DNA from: an uncultured Roseburia sp.
GTDB taxonomy: Bacteria > Bacillota > Clostridia > Lachnospirales > Lachnospiraceae
Direction: 5' to 3'
DNA: 32,323 nt
Assembly: GCA_947246475.1 (NCBI GenBank)
Contig: CAMXSH010000029.1
Coordinates: 1 to 32,323 of the forward strand
The notes beneath the pieces are model-generated. The model did not search any database. It saw nothing but the letters and a program-made list of their open reading frames with translations, and was not told where the DNA came from. This document shows, one piece after another, positions 1 to 7,392 of the stretch (the first letter of the stretch is position 1; each line of letters begins with the position of its first letter). A program made the position numbers and the translations under genes.

Positions 1-353
1 TGGGAGTGTTTGGCGTGCTGGACTTCCAGGGGATGACCCCGATCGCCGGATATTCGTTCCTGGCATTCAATCTTCTGTGTGCTCCGTGTTTTGCGGCGAT
101 GGGTGCCATCAAACGTGAGATGAACAACATCAGATGGTTTTGGTTTGCCATTGGATACCAGTGTATCTTTGCCTATGTGACAGCCCTGATGATATATCAG
201 TTTGGTTCTGCCATTATCACATGGAGCTTTGGATTAGGAACCATTGTGGCAGCATTACTGTTAATTGCTCTTCTGTACCTGATGTTTCGTCCGGCACGAA
301 AAAAGCCATTGATATTTAATGGAAAGGGGAATGCGGTATGGGCACAGCGATAG
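1..353 (+). CDS. feoB: Ferrous iron transporter FeoB, C-terminal part (5' truncated by window edge)
   Basis: This is the last ~117 codons of FeoB, the GTP-dependent ferrous iron permease of the cytoplasmic membrane. The frame is open to the left edge (codons in phase with base 3), so the GTPase and Gate domains lie outside the window. The visible part has the closing transmembrane helices and stretches typical of the FeoB C-terminus: GMTPIAGYSFLAFNLLCAPC, then a WFAIGYQ...YVTALMIYQ helix and a last hydrophobic helix before a basic tail (FRPARKKP). The stop at 351-353 overlaps the start of the small Cys-rich gene by 16 bases, which suggests translational coupling. Assignment is from family resemblance; the missing N-terminus cannot be checked. 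Confidence 0.9.
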   Translation, partial: GVFGVLDFQGMTPIAGYSFLAFNLLCAPCFAAMGAIKREMNNIRWFWFAIGYQCIFAYVTALMIYQFGSAIITWSFGLGTIVAALLLIALLYLMFRPARKKPLIFNGKGNAVWAQR

Positions 354-475
354 TACTCGCCGTTGTTGTGATCGGAGTCATACTTGCTGTGAGAAGTATG
401 GTCCGGGATAAAAAGCAGGGGAAATCCCTGCAGTGTGGCTGCGACTGCAGAAACTGCAGGGGCGGCTGCCACTGA
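338..475 (+). CDS. FeoB-associated Cys-rich membrane protein (45 aa)
   Basis: A 45-codon gene starts at ATG 338 inside the end of feoB, with AAGGGG shortly upstream. It encodes one N-terminal transmembrane helix (residues ~3-19, AIVLAVVVIGVILAV), a basic stretch (RDKKQGK) and a compact cysteine cluster C33, C35, C37, C40, C44. This is the layout of the small Cys-rich membrane proteins found next to feoB in many Firmicutes. The cysteines may bind iron or pass it to FeoB, but no function is established from sequence. The 16-base overlap with feoB implies co-transcription and coupled translation. Confidence 0.85.
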   Translation: MGTAIVLAVVVIGVILAVRSMVRDKKQGKSLQCGCDCRNCRGGCH

Positions 476-494
476 TTAGGGAAGTGCTGCATTA

Positions 495-523
495 TGTGAA
501 AATGGCTAAAAATCTGGTATAAT
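495..523 (+). promoter_or_regulatory. Candidate extended -10 promoter for the YwmB-like gene
   Basis: TGG-TATAAT (TATAAT at 518-523, with TG at 515-516) forms an extended -10 element. The -35 region (TGTGAA, 495-500) is poor, which extended -10 promoters tolerate. It lies about 90 bases upstream of the ATG at 612. Confidence 0.45.
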
Positions 524-574
524 TTTGAAGGAAATGGACATACTTTTCCCAAAGAAGCCATAAAGGTTTTGGTT

Positions 575-596
575 CGTCCGATATTGCCATCGGACG
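575..596 (+). promoter_or_regulatory. 8-bp stem-loop just before the ribosome site
   Basis: CGTCCGAT (575-582) and ATCGGACG (589-596) are perfect inverted repeats around a 6-base loop. No T-run follows, so this is not a simple terminator. It ends directly against the GGGAAGGGAGA ribosome site of the gene at 612 and could affect mRNA stability or translation, or be an operator. Confidence 0.4.
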
Positions 597-611
597 GGAA
601 GGGAGAAACGT

Positions 612-1061
612 ATGAGCAGAAAATTAAAGATTATGATATCTGTGGTCTGTACACTTTGGATTGTGGTGTTTGCCCAGATTATTATGACGAAGGCATATGT
701 GAACCGAAACGATATGACGCAGGCATTTGCCAGAAACCAGCTTGCCATCGCGGCGCAGAGCGGGGAGCTTCCCGAGATCTGCCAGGAGGGCGGCTGGATT
801 ATGGGAAAACTGCCTGGAAGACTGTCCACTGGGGAGAAGCAGAGGATAGCGCATAGTTTGTTCGGCTACGAGGGCGGTGGAAGTATTATGGAACAGGAGA
901 CGAAGGGATACTATGTTGCCTATGGCTATACCAATGGCATCAATATGGTGCAGCGGGTGAATGGAAAAATGATCAACATGAATGTGGCGATCACTTATGA
1001 TGAAAATGAGGATAAAAGTGTTGTGTATTTCGGAGTGCCGATATTGAATCAGGACTTTTAG
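612..1061 (+). CDS. YwmB-family (TATA-binding-fold-like) exported/membrane-anchored protein
   Basis: A 149-residue protein with an N-terminal hydrophobic segment (residues ~5-25), which is a signal anchor or signal peptide. The C-terminal half reads YGYTNGINMVQRVNG, then NMNVAITYDENEDKSVVYFG, ending in PIL. This matches the general pattern of the B. subtilis YwmB family (YGY..., VNGKK.NV..A.RY...ENK...GTP.I), which has a TATA-box-binding-protein-like fold and no defined biochemical role. It is shorter than YwmB (about 240 residues), mainly in the middle. The start ATG 612 has a GGGAAGGGAGA ribosome site. Family assignment is from remembered motif pattern, hence moderate confidence; the alternative is a lineage-specific secreted protein. 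Confidence 0.65.
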   Translation: MSRKLKIMISVVCTLWIVVFAQIIMTKAYVNRNDMTQAFARNQLAIAAQSGELPEICQEGGWIMGKLPGRLSTGEKQRIAHSLFGYEGGGSIMEQETKGYYVAYGYTNGINMVQRVNGKMINMNVAITYDENEDKSVVYFGVPILNQDF

Positions 1062-1116
1062 GCCAGGGACTCATAGCGGGGAAAATGTGTAGATTTTGTG
1101 AATTTTCAAAAAAAGC

Positions 1117-1147
1117 TTGCCTTGGAGCCGGCTGCAGATGTTATGAT
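1117..1147 (+). promoter_or_regulatory. Candidate promoter for the metallophosphoesterase gene
   Basis: TTGCCT (1117-1122), then a 19-base spacer, then TATGAT (1142-1147) with TG at 1139-1140, making an extended -10. It is about 85 bases upstream of the ATG at 1232. The leader also carries TTCGCGC twice (1191-1197 and 1223-1229), with no clear meaning. Confidence 0.45.
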
Positions 1148-1231
1148 AGGGGAAGCAGCCAGGCGGTATAAATCTGAAACTGGGTTCCAATTCGCGCCGC
1201 CGAGCTAAAAAAATAATGGAGGTTCGCGCAA

Positions 1232-2341
1232 ATGAGGATCTTGTTTTATCTGATGCCGACGGTGATCTATATCCCTGTGGGAATTTATCTGTACCATTTT
1301 ATGAAACGGCTTTTGTCGCTGTTTCGCGTAAAAAGGAGTAAAAAAGCGGATAAGATTATTTCTGTGGTCTTTGCTGCGGCATGCGCAGCGGCAGGGTGGC
1401 GGGTTTACGATGTGGGTTCTGTGGCAGTGCTTTACTTTGTCGTGTGTTCGTTATTGCTGGATGGGATTCACCGGATCCTTAAAAGGTATCTGAAAGAAAA
1501 CAGAGGAGTGCGGATATGGGATGTAATCCATAAAAGTGGAATTATCCCCATTTTAGTTGTCAGTACGTTGTTTACTTATGGCTATTTCAACATTCATCAG
1601 GTGAGAGAGACCACTTATACACTGCAGTCTGACAAGATATCGGGAGAAGGGCTGAGAATTGTCCAGATCTCAGATCTACATATGGGAACGACGATGGATG
1701 TGGAGGAGCTTTGTGGATATTGTGAAAGAATTCAGGCGAAAGATCCAGATATTGTCTTTCTTACGGGAGATATTTTTGATGAGAGAACAGAAAAGTCAAT
1801 GATGGAGGAAGCTGCTACTGCATTGGGAAATATTGATGCAAAGTACGGTGTGTATTATGTCTGGGGTAACCATGATCCCAACCATTATTCTGCACAGGCA
1901 GAATACAGTATGGAGGAACTGCGTCATGTACTTAACAACAGCCGGATACGGGTACTGGAGGATGAGGCTGTACAGGTGTCGCCGGAACTGGCGGTTATCG
2001 GACGGATGGAGCAGTCTTTGGACCGGAACCGTAAGAGTGTCCAGGAACTGGCATCGGAACTGGAGCCCGGATCTTACAAGGTTGTTCTGGACCATCGGCC
2101 GGTGGAATTGGAAGAAAATGCAGCTGCCAGGGTGGATCTTCAGCTTTCGGGGCATACTCATGCGGGGCAGATCTGGCCTACGGGACAACTGGCAGAGCTT
2201 TTGGGAATCAACGAAATGAATTACGGAATAAAGAACATAGGGGGCTTTCACGCCATCGTCAGTTCTGGCATCGCCGGATGGGGTTATGCGATGCGGACTG
2301 GAGGACACTCAGAGTATGTCCTCATTGATGTGAAACCATAG
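1232..2341 (+). CDS. Membrane-anchored calcineurin-like metallophosphoesterase (YkuE/YaeI type)
   Basis: A 369-residue protein with three or four hydrophobic segments in the first ~125 residues, followed by a calcineurin-like phosphoesterase domain. The metal-binding motifs are all present in order: ISDLH (D148, H150), TGD (G179-D180), GNHD (N213, H214, D215) and GHTHAGQ (H308, H310). The final motif GHTHxGQ is typical of YkuE/YaeI-like enzymes, which are thought to act on membrane phospholipids or lipid pyrophosphates; the substrate here is unknown. ATG 1232 is preceded by AATGGAGG. The 3' end overlaps the convergent small membrane gene (2309-2629) by 33 bases. Confidence 0.88.
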   Translation: MRILFYLMPTVIYIPVGIYLYHFMKRLLSLFRVKRSKKADKIISVVFAAACAAAGWRVYDVGSVAVLYFVVCSLLLDGIHRILKRYLKENRGVRIWDVIHKSGIIPILVVSTLFTYGYFNIHQVRETTYTLQSDKISGEGLRIVQISDLHMGTTMDVEELCGYCERIQAKDPDIVFLTGDIFDERTEKSMMEEAATALGNIDAKYGVYYVWGNHDPNHYSAQAEYSMEELRHVLNNSRIRVLEDEAVQVSPELAVIGRMEQSLDRNRKSVQELASELEPGSYKVVLDHRPVELEENAAARVDLQLSGHTHAGQIWPTGQLAELLGINEMNYGIKNIGGFHAIVSSGIAGWGYAMRTGGHSEYVLIDVKP

Positions 2342-2629
2342 ATACACCCTGCGCAGGAGGAATTCCAATACGGGAAGCAGGAATACAGGCACCAGCATGA
2401 GAAGTCTTCCACTGGTGCTGTGTACGCCCTTCAGATAGCAGCTGACCGGGGTAAACAGACGGGCATATTTCAGGAATAGAAATAACAGGGACAGGTCGGT
2501 AAAGACAGGGGATACGATCAGGCTTCCCACTGCAAAAATGGGAATGCCAGCTAATATCCACTCCTTCCGGGGAAGAAGAACCCGGAGAAAACTGCTAAAG
2601 ACGATGATATCCAGCAGATAGAATATCAT
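2309..2629 (-). CDS. Small multi-spanning membrane protein of unknown function
   Basis: A 106-residue, strongly hydrophobic protein with about three predicted transmembrane helices (residues ~1-17, 26-53, 75-92), separated by short basic loops such as RVLLPRKEW. I do not recognise the family. It begins 22 bases after the stop of the MCP-like gene on the same strand. No good ribosome site is visible before the ATG, so translation may be coupled to that gene. Its 3' end overlaps the metallophosphoesterase gene by 33 bases in convergent orientation. Support is the membrane-protein composition and tight spacing; a chance open frame cannot be excluded. Confidence 0.5.
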   Translation of the reverse strand: MIFYLLDIIVFSSFLRVLLPRKEWILAGIPIFAVGSLIVSPVFTDLSLLFLFLKYARLFTPVSCYLKGVHSTSGRLLMLVPVFLLPVLEFLLRRVYLWFHINEDIL

Positions 2630-2651
2630 CGTCGGGCCAGCGAAATAAATG

Positions 2652-3470
2652 TTATAACTTTATATCATTTTCCAGTTCTTTGGCAATGTAGACCGTCTGT
2701 TCCAGAGCAGTCCTTATAGAACTTATGCTGTCTATATGGGTTTTTGCCACATCATTCGCATCTTTAATGGAGTCTACAATGGTTTCAAGATGGGTGACGA
2801 TCTCGGTTAAAGTCTTCTTTATCTCCGTGGCAGAACTGCCGCTGTCTTCTGCTAATTTTCCCATCTGTGTAGCAACAACTGCAAATCCCCTGCCTGCTTC
2901 TCCGCTTCGCGCCGCTTCAATGGAAGCGTTGAGTGCAAGTATATTGGAATGGGAGGCATTGTTGCTGATCTTATTTACAACATCCGCCGCTTCTGTGACG
3001 TCTTTCTCTACATCGGAAGTCATTTTATTCATATTTGTCAGCATTTGAAACAGATTTTCAATCCCACCGATAACATCCTGAATCGAATCGTCGATCTCAT
3101 GAATGGATTCCTGGAATCTTGTGGCGATATCCTTAATCTTCTCTTTACCCTCCACTGAGAAAGAACATATTATGCAGCCTACTACTTCTCCGTTATCTTT
3201 AACTGGGACCAGGTTTCCCTCTACCGGAAACCCCATAACCTCTTCAGGCAGATAATTATGTTTTGTAACACCGGTTGTTATAACTTCATTAAGGATTCCG
3301 CTGGGGTCATTAAATATGGAACCAATCTCGAACTGTGGCGGAATTCCCGCTGGCAGTGAAAAGCCCTGTACAACTTTGTCTCTATCCAGAACGGATAGGA
3401 TGAGTTCTTTGTCAAACAACTGGCTTATGATGTCTAGATTATCGACGAGAAACTGCAATTTTTCATTCAT
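2652..3470 (-). CDS. Soluble MCP-signalling-domain protein (cytoplasmic chemoreceptor-like)
   Basis: A 272-residue protein with no transmembrane segment. Residues ~1-108 form a small alpha/beta sensor-like region ([27 protein letters not shown]-type strands, split as in PAS-like ligand domains). Residues ~110-270 are a coiled coil with the conserved chemoreceptor tip at 180-210 ([20 protein letters not shown], then KLAEDS). That hairpin is the CheA/CheW contact of methyl-accepting chemotaxis proteins. The coiled coil is short, so it is a truncated MCP type with few or no methylation helices. No che or flagellar genes lie nearby, so it may serve a non-motility response. ATG 3470 has AGGAGGC about 10 bases upstream. 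Confidence 0.85.
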   Translation of the reverse strand: MNEKLQFLVDNLDIISQLFDKELILSVLDRDKVVQGFSLPAGIPPQFEIGSIFNDPSGILNEVITTGVTKHNYLPEEVMGFPVEGNLVPVKDNGEVVGCIICSFSVEGKEKIKDIATRFQESIHEIDDSIQDVIGGIENLFQMLTNMNKMTSDVEKDVTEAADVVNKISNNASHSNILALNASIEAARSGEAGRGFAVVATQMGKLAEDSGSSATEIKKTLTEIVTHLETIVDSIKDANDVAKTHIDSISSIRTALEQTVYIAKELENDIKL

Positions 3471-3531
3471 GTTATGTATTGCCTCCTTTTCTGGTATTCT
3501 GCTTATAGGTTAGTGTATTACCTTTATCTGA

Positions 3532-3561
3532 ATTATAACATGGTATTTGAGATATGGTCAA
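3532..3561 (-). promoter_or_regulatory. Promoter of the MCP-like gene (minus strand)
   Basis: On the minus strand TTGACC (3561-3556), then 18 bases, then TATAAT (3537-3532). A strong housekeeping-type match about 60 bases before the ATG at 3470. Confidence 0.7.
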
Positions 3562-3582
3562 CAACAGCCTCTTACCATTTGG

Positions 3583-3611
3583 TTGCTTTTTTGCATAATC
3601 TGCTATACAAT
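3583..3611 (+). promoter_or_regulatory. Candidate promoter of the zinc-ribbon membrane protein
   Basis: TTGCTT (3583-3588), a 17-base spacer and TACAAT (3606-3611), about 70 bases upstream of the TTG start at 3683. Together with the minus-strand promoter it makes a compact divergent control region. Confidence 0.5.
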
Positions 3612-3682
3612 AATGCTATATCCCATTGTTAAAAGATTACATATAATGAAAAGAACTGGATAAACGTAAGGAGGAGATATAA

Positions 3683-5500
3683 TTGATCTGTAAGAATTGT
3701 AACAGCGAGGTGCCAGAGGGAGAAAGTTTCTGTCCGGTGTGTGGTCAGAAGATGGACCCAGAGATGTCCGTGGTTTCGGAAAAAAATGGGACAGGGACGG
3801 CAGAAGATAAGGCTTATTTTGAGTTTGAAGCTGCCGGTCAGGAAGTGGACGTAAAGCCGCCAGAAAAGAGTAAGAGAAAGAAGATTGCAGTAATCGTGGC
3901 GGCAGTACTTGTGTTGCTCATTGGGATCGGAGTGACTGCCCATGCCCAGATCGCTAATTTTATTAAGAAGAATTTTGGCAGTACAGTAGAATATTATCGG
4001 TATGTGGAGACTAAGAACCGGGATGCTGGGGAGGAGGTTTTTTCCAAACAGTACAAGGCATACTATGACAGTTTATGTGCGGATGAGTGGAAGGAAAATG
4101 TAACATACAAGCTGGAGCTTGGACAGACGCTTAAGACGATGCTGTCGATGACAGGGACGGATTTTTCTGCTCTGAATGATACAGGGCTTGTGGCAAGTAG
4201 GAAAAGGAGTGGTGGTGTTTCGCAAAGCCGGATCCGAGGCTGCATCAATGGTCAGGATGTGATCACCCTGAATATGTATGTTGATATGGCGAATAGCGAA
4301 GGATATGTGCAGATTCCGGAGATTTCGTCGAAATATGTAGATTTTTCGGAAAATTTTAAATTATTCAAAGATTTCAATCTGGGTGGCGGAAACGTGTTTC
4401 TTAATGGAGGAATGTCTTATTTACCTGAACCTGAGAAGATGAGAAACCTACTGATCACCTATTCTGACATTGCCATCCGCAACATGGATTCTGTGGAAAA
4501 ATCCTCCGGGGAACTGGAGGCAGGTGAGGTAAAGGGGAACTATACCAAATTTACTGTAACCTGTAAGGGCAAAGAGCTTTTTGCTATCCTTAAAGATATG
4601 ATGAATAACATGAAAGACGATCCCAATATAAAAGCCATGGAAGATAAATTTGGTGAAGGTGCATACGATTCGTTCTCAAAAAGCCTGCAGGAAGAAATAG
4701 ACGATTTAAATTCACAGGAAGGAGAGGTGACGGATGAAGACCTTCAGATGGTCATGGATGTGTATGTGGATGGTGATGGAAAGATCGTAGGGCGTGTGAT
4801 CGATCTCAAGTCAAAAGATGGTGAGACATTTAAGATGACCTTTAGCCAGCCGGAGAACGGCTCAGAGATTGGTATGGAATTATCTTTTGCTCTCAATGGT
4901 GTGACCTATGTGAGCCTGGCAGGGAAAGGAATCCGTAAAGATGGAAAGATTTCTGGGGAATATAAAGTGAGTCTTGATGAATCCATCAACCCATCTAAGG
5001 AGAATATTGTGAGCACAAAGGATCTGGTGACCCTAAAGGTGACAGATCTGGATGAAGATAAACTGGCAGAGGGATATATGAATGGAAGTATTACTCTTTC
5101 CAGTTCTGGTACAACTTTCAGTAGTTATTCACTTCAGCTTGATGTGAACGGTGATAAAGAAAATAGGAACAGTTCCATCACTGTCTTATGTGGCGGCGAC
5201 AAGCTTGTCACCCTCACAGTTCTCTCGGATCAGAAGGATGTACCGGAGATCAAGAAGCCGGGTGAGGGAGATGAGCTTTGCGATGCCTCAAATGATGATG
5301 CCATGGAAGCATATAACAAAGAGGCGGATCCAGAGAAAATTCTGGCGGGCATTAAGGAAAAATGCGGTGTAGATCTGAGTGCCTATTTAAAATTAATTGA
5401 ATCTTTCATGGAACAAAATACCTTTGATCCCTATGCTGAGAGAGAGTATGACCTGAATGAAAATGATCTGGAGGATTATGATCTGTTATCCCCTCTATAA
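3683..5500 (+). CDS. Zinc-ribbon membrane protein with large extracytoplasmic domain (605 aa)
   Basis: The start is TTG at 3683, fixed by AAGGAGGAG at 3668-3676, six bases away; the protein begins MICKNCNSEVPEG. A C4 zinc ribbon occupies residues 1-22 (C3, C6, C17, C20). A low-complexity charged linker follows, then one transmembrane helix (~68-88) and roughly 500 residues predicted outside the cell. The outer part is rich in repeated beta-strand-like segments (for example VMDVYVDGDGKIVGRVIDLKS), reminiscent of Lachnospiraceae zinc-ribbon/DUF proteins. I cannot name the outer domain. Function is unknown; a cytosolic zinc ribbon joined to an outer sensor or adhesin-like domain suggests envelope sensing or scaffolding. 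The 3' end overlaps the convergent response regulator gene by 25 bases. Confidence 0.8.
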   Translation: MICKNCNSEVPEGESFCPVCGQKMDPEMSVVSEKNGTGTAEDKAYFEFEAAGQEVDVKPPEKSKRKKIAVIVAAVLVLLIGIGVTAHAQIANFIKKNFGSTVEYYRYVETKNRDAGEEVFSKQYKAYYDSLCADEWKENVTYKLELGQTLKTMLSMTGTDFSALNDTGLVASRKRSGGVSQSRIRGCINGQDVITLNMYVDMANSEGYVQIPEISSKYVDFSENFKLFKDFNLGGGNVFLNGGMSYLPEPEKMRNLLITYSDIAIRNMDSVEKSSGELEAGEVKGNYTKFTVTCKGKELFAILKDMMNNMKDDPNIKAMEDKFGEGAYDSFSKSLQEEIDDLNSQEGEVTDEDLQMVMDVYVDGDGKIVGRVIDLKSKDGETFKMTFSQPENGSEIGMELSFALNGVTYVSLAGKGIRKDGKISGEYKVSLDESINPSKENIVSTKDLVTLKVTDLDEDKLAEGYMNGSITLSSSGTTFSSYSLQLDVNGDKENRNSSITVLCGGDKLVTLTVLSDQKDVPEIKKPGEGDELCDASNDDAMEAYNKEADPEKILAGIKEKCGVDLSAYLKLIESFMEQNTFDPYAEREYDLNENDLEDYDLLSPL

Positions 5501-6108
5501 TAAAATACAGCCAGCTGGGTCCGGTCCCGCAGTTCCAGCTTTTCCAGAATACTGCTGAGATAGTTGCGGACCGTGCCCTCGCTGAGATAGAGTTTTTCTG
5601 CGATCTCCCGGTTGTTCAGACCTTCTGCTACCAGTGAGACCAGCTTTTGTTCCCTCTCGGAGAGATCATATTTTTCATAGTCCAGACCACTGGCAGGCGT
5701 GCCCATAAGACTGGGAAGCCTGCCAGTGATTTCATCGCCAAATACATTCTGCCCTCCTTCTACCGCGAGAAGCGCTGGAAGGATACTCTCAAAATTCTGC
5801 TTGAGTATATACCCTTTTGCTCCCATTTTTAATGCTTTTACGATGTATTCATCGTCAGAAAAAGTGGTCAGAAATAAAATTTTAGCCTCTGGATGTGCGG
5901 ACAGGATATGCACTCCTGCTTCCAATCCGGTCATGCCCTCCATGCGGATATCCATGAGAAGGATGTCCGGAGCCAGCGAATTATAAAGTTCTACTGCCTC
6001 CGCGCCACTATTTCCAATTCCTGCGATCTCTACCTGTCCGCTGGCTTCCAGTATGGTTTTCAGAGAAAGAGAGACGAGCTTATCGTCATCTATGATCAAA
6101 ACTTTCAT
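5476..6108 (-). CDS. NarL/LuxR-family response regulator (LnrK/DesR-like)
   Basis: A 210-residue regulator with an N-terminal receiver (acidic DDD at 7-9, phospho-acceptor D53 in LLMDIRM, T81/T82, K103) and a C-terminal LuxR/GerE helix-turn-helix (LSEREQKLVSLVAEGLNNRE, then LYLSEGTVRNYLSSILEKL). It is the second gene of an operon with the histidine kinase at 6159-7229 (50-base gap) and has its own GGGGGA ribosome site. It probably controls the divergent ABC exporter and its own operon through the inverted repeats at 7299-7351. This is inferred from genomic arrangement; the DNA site is unproven. Confidence 0.93.
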   Translation of the reverse strand: MKVLIIDDDKLVSLSLKTILEASGQVEIAGIGNSGAEAVELYNSLAPDILLMDIRMEGMTGLEAGVHILSAHPEAKILFLTTFSDDEYIVKALKMGAKGYILKQNFESILPALLAVEGGQNVFGDEITGRLPSLMGTPASGLDYEKYDLSEREQKLVSLVAEGLNNREIAEKLYLSEGTVRNYLSSILEKLELRDRTQLAVFYYRGDNRS

Positions 6109-6158
6109 AAAAATCCCCCATAAATCAGTAAAATATTTTGGTTAAGGTGTTTTGTGGC

Positions 6159-7229
6159 TCACCTGGCTTTTTTTGTGATCGAGATATTTATAAAAAATCC
6201 CTGTTCCGTGTTGATCCGAAGGGTTCCCCCCAGGGACTGTACCCGGTCCCGGATCCCTGAGAGCCCGATGCCGTCCGCGTTTTCCGGCAGTTTGCCAGGA
6301 GAACCGTTATCGCGGATCTGCAGCAGATAGAAGCCAGGGTGTTCCCTTACTGTAATCCTGCCGGAGTCGCCGCAGCTGTGTTTGTGGATGTTATTGACCG
6401 CCTCTTTGACAATTGAAATAAATGCATATTTTATCTCTCTGGGCAGCTCCCGTTCCACATCATATTCCAGATGGAGTGAAAGTTCCAGGTCAGAAGTGGC
6501 GATCTCCTGCAGAACGCTGTGAAGGTCAATGGATTCATCGTGGAGGTCATGGACGCTGGTGCGGATGCTGGTCATAGCAGTATTTAATGTGTCCTTCAGT
6601 GTATCCAGAGGTTCTTCCAGCACTGGATCCCGGTTGATGACTTTGAGGGCACCGGTCTGTAAGATAGAACGGGTCAGCATGTGCCCCACATTATCATGGA
6701 TCTCTCTGGCAATACGGTTCCGCTCAGAAAGTGTCGCTGCGTGTATTTCTGAATCCTGTTTTTGGATCAGCGCCTGGTTGCGCTCTTTCAGATGGATCTC
6801 AGCTTCGGTGCTCCGGTCCCTTATGAGATGTAGTTCCCGCAGAAGCCTTTGATTTTTTCTGGAATATCCGGCGAGTAAGAAACTAAAGGAAAACAGCAGC
6901 AGATACGGGAAGAAAAGCGGGAGCGGAAGCCATAAAAGGGCGCGGATCCCGGCGAGGGTGCCTGCCGCCAGCGTAAGTCTCTGACGGCAGTATAGGGCAT
7001 CGTATATTAGAAGGGGAAGATAGGAGGCAGAACCTGGGACAATAAGGCATAAAAGGGAAAATAGCAGCACCAGTATATCACAGATTCTGGAATCCATAAA
7101 AAAGCTGCACAGGCAGCTCAAAAGCAGGGACAGGGTGGCAGCGATGATGGCCTGATCGTTCACACCCACACACCAGATAATATAACAGCCAGCCAGATAA
7201 AGCAGCAGTTTATTGCCCAGATCCTGCAT
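6159..7229 (-). CDS. Sensor histidine kinase, HisKA_3 type (LnrJ/DesK-like)
   Basis: A membrane kinase of 356 residues when started at ATG 7229, which has GGAAGGGGG five to eight bases upstream. An in-frame ATG at 7250 would add seven residues but lacks a ribosome site. The first ~125 residues are four or five hydrophobic helices with little outer loop. A coiled coil follows, then the dimerisation/phosphoacceptor helix RNRIAREIHDNVGH (H178), the ATPase N-box KEAVNNIHKH (~275-284), DNGS (307-310) and the G-box GIGLSGI (320-326). HisKA_3 kinases without an outer sensor loop typically sense membrane state or membrane-active peptides. It is paired with the response regulator downstream and is divergent from the ABC genes. 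Confidence 0.92.
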   Translation of the reverse strand: MQDLGNKLLLYLAGCYIIWCVGVNDQAIIAATLSLLLSCLCSFFMDSRICDILVLLFSLLCLIVPGSASYLPLLIYDALYCRQRLTLAAGTLAGIRALLWLPLPLFFPYLLLFSFSFLLAGYSRKNQRLLRELHLIRDRSTEAEIHLKERNQALIQKQDSEIHAATLSERNRIAREIHDNVGHMLTRSILQTGALKVINRDPVLEEPLDTLKDTLNTAMTSIRTSVHDLHDESIDLHSVLQEIATSDLELSLHLEYDVERELPREIKYAFISIVKEAVNNIHKHSCGDSGRITVREHPGFYLLQIRDNGSPGKLPENADGIGLSGIRDRVQSLGGTLRINTEQGFFINISITKKAR

Positions 7230-7268
7230 AGTATCCCCCTTCCTCTTCATTTTTTTAATTTCTTTTTA

Positions 7269-7297
7269 AGTATACTTCAAAAGTGTAAAAATAACAA
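7269..7297 (-). promoter_or_regulatory. Promoter of the histidine kinase-response regulator operon
   Basis: On the minus strand TTGTTA (7297-7292), a 17-base spacer, then TATACT (7274-7269). The inverted repeat at 7299-7310 sits immediately upstream of the -35, a usual activator position, which suggests autoregulation. Confidence 0.6.
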
Positions 7298-7298
7298 A

Positions 7299-7310
7299 TG
7301 ACAAATGTCA
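7299..7310. promoter_or_regulatory. Inverted repeat TGACA-AA-TGTCA, candidate regulator site
   Basis: Two perfect 5-base arms around AA, in the divergent control region between the kinase and ABC genes and abutting the kinase -35. A candidate binding site for the NarL-type regulator encoded at 5476-6108; not proven. Confidence 0.45.
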
Positions 7311-7332
7311 CAGGTAAAACATGATACTGTTC

Positions 7333-7351
7333 ACTTCCAAAACAGGGAAGT
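7333..7351. promoter_or_regulatory. Inverted repeat ACTTCC-N7-GGAAGT upstream of the ABC genes
   Basis: Perfect 6-base arms around seven bases. A TATGAT at 7364-7369 or TAAAAT at 7369-7374 could be the -10 for the ABC operon. The corresponding -35 (near 7341-7351) is non-consensus and falls within this repeat, consistent with an activator-dependent promoter. Confidence 0.4.
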
Positions 7352-7392
7352 AACATTTATGATTATGATAAAATGAAAAAGGAGGAGATTTC

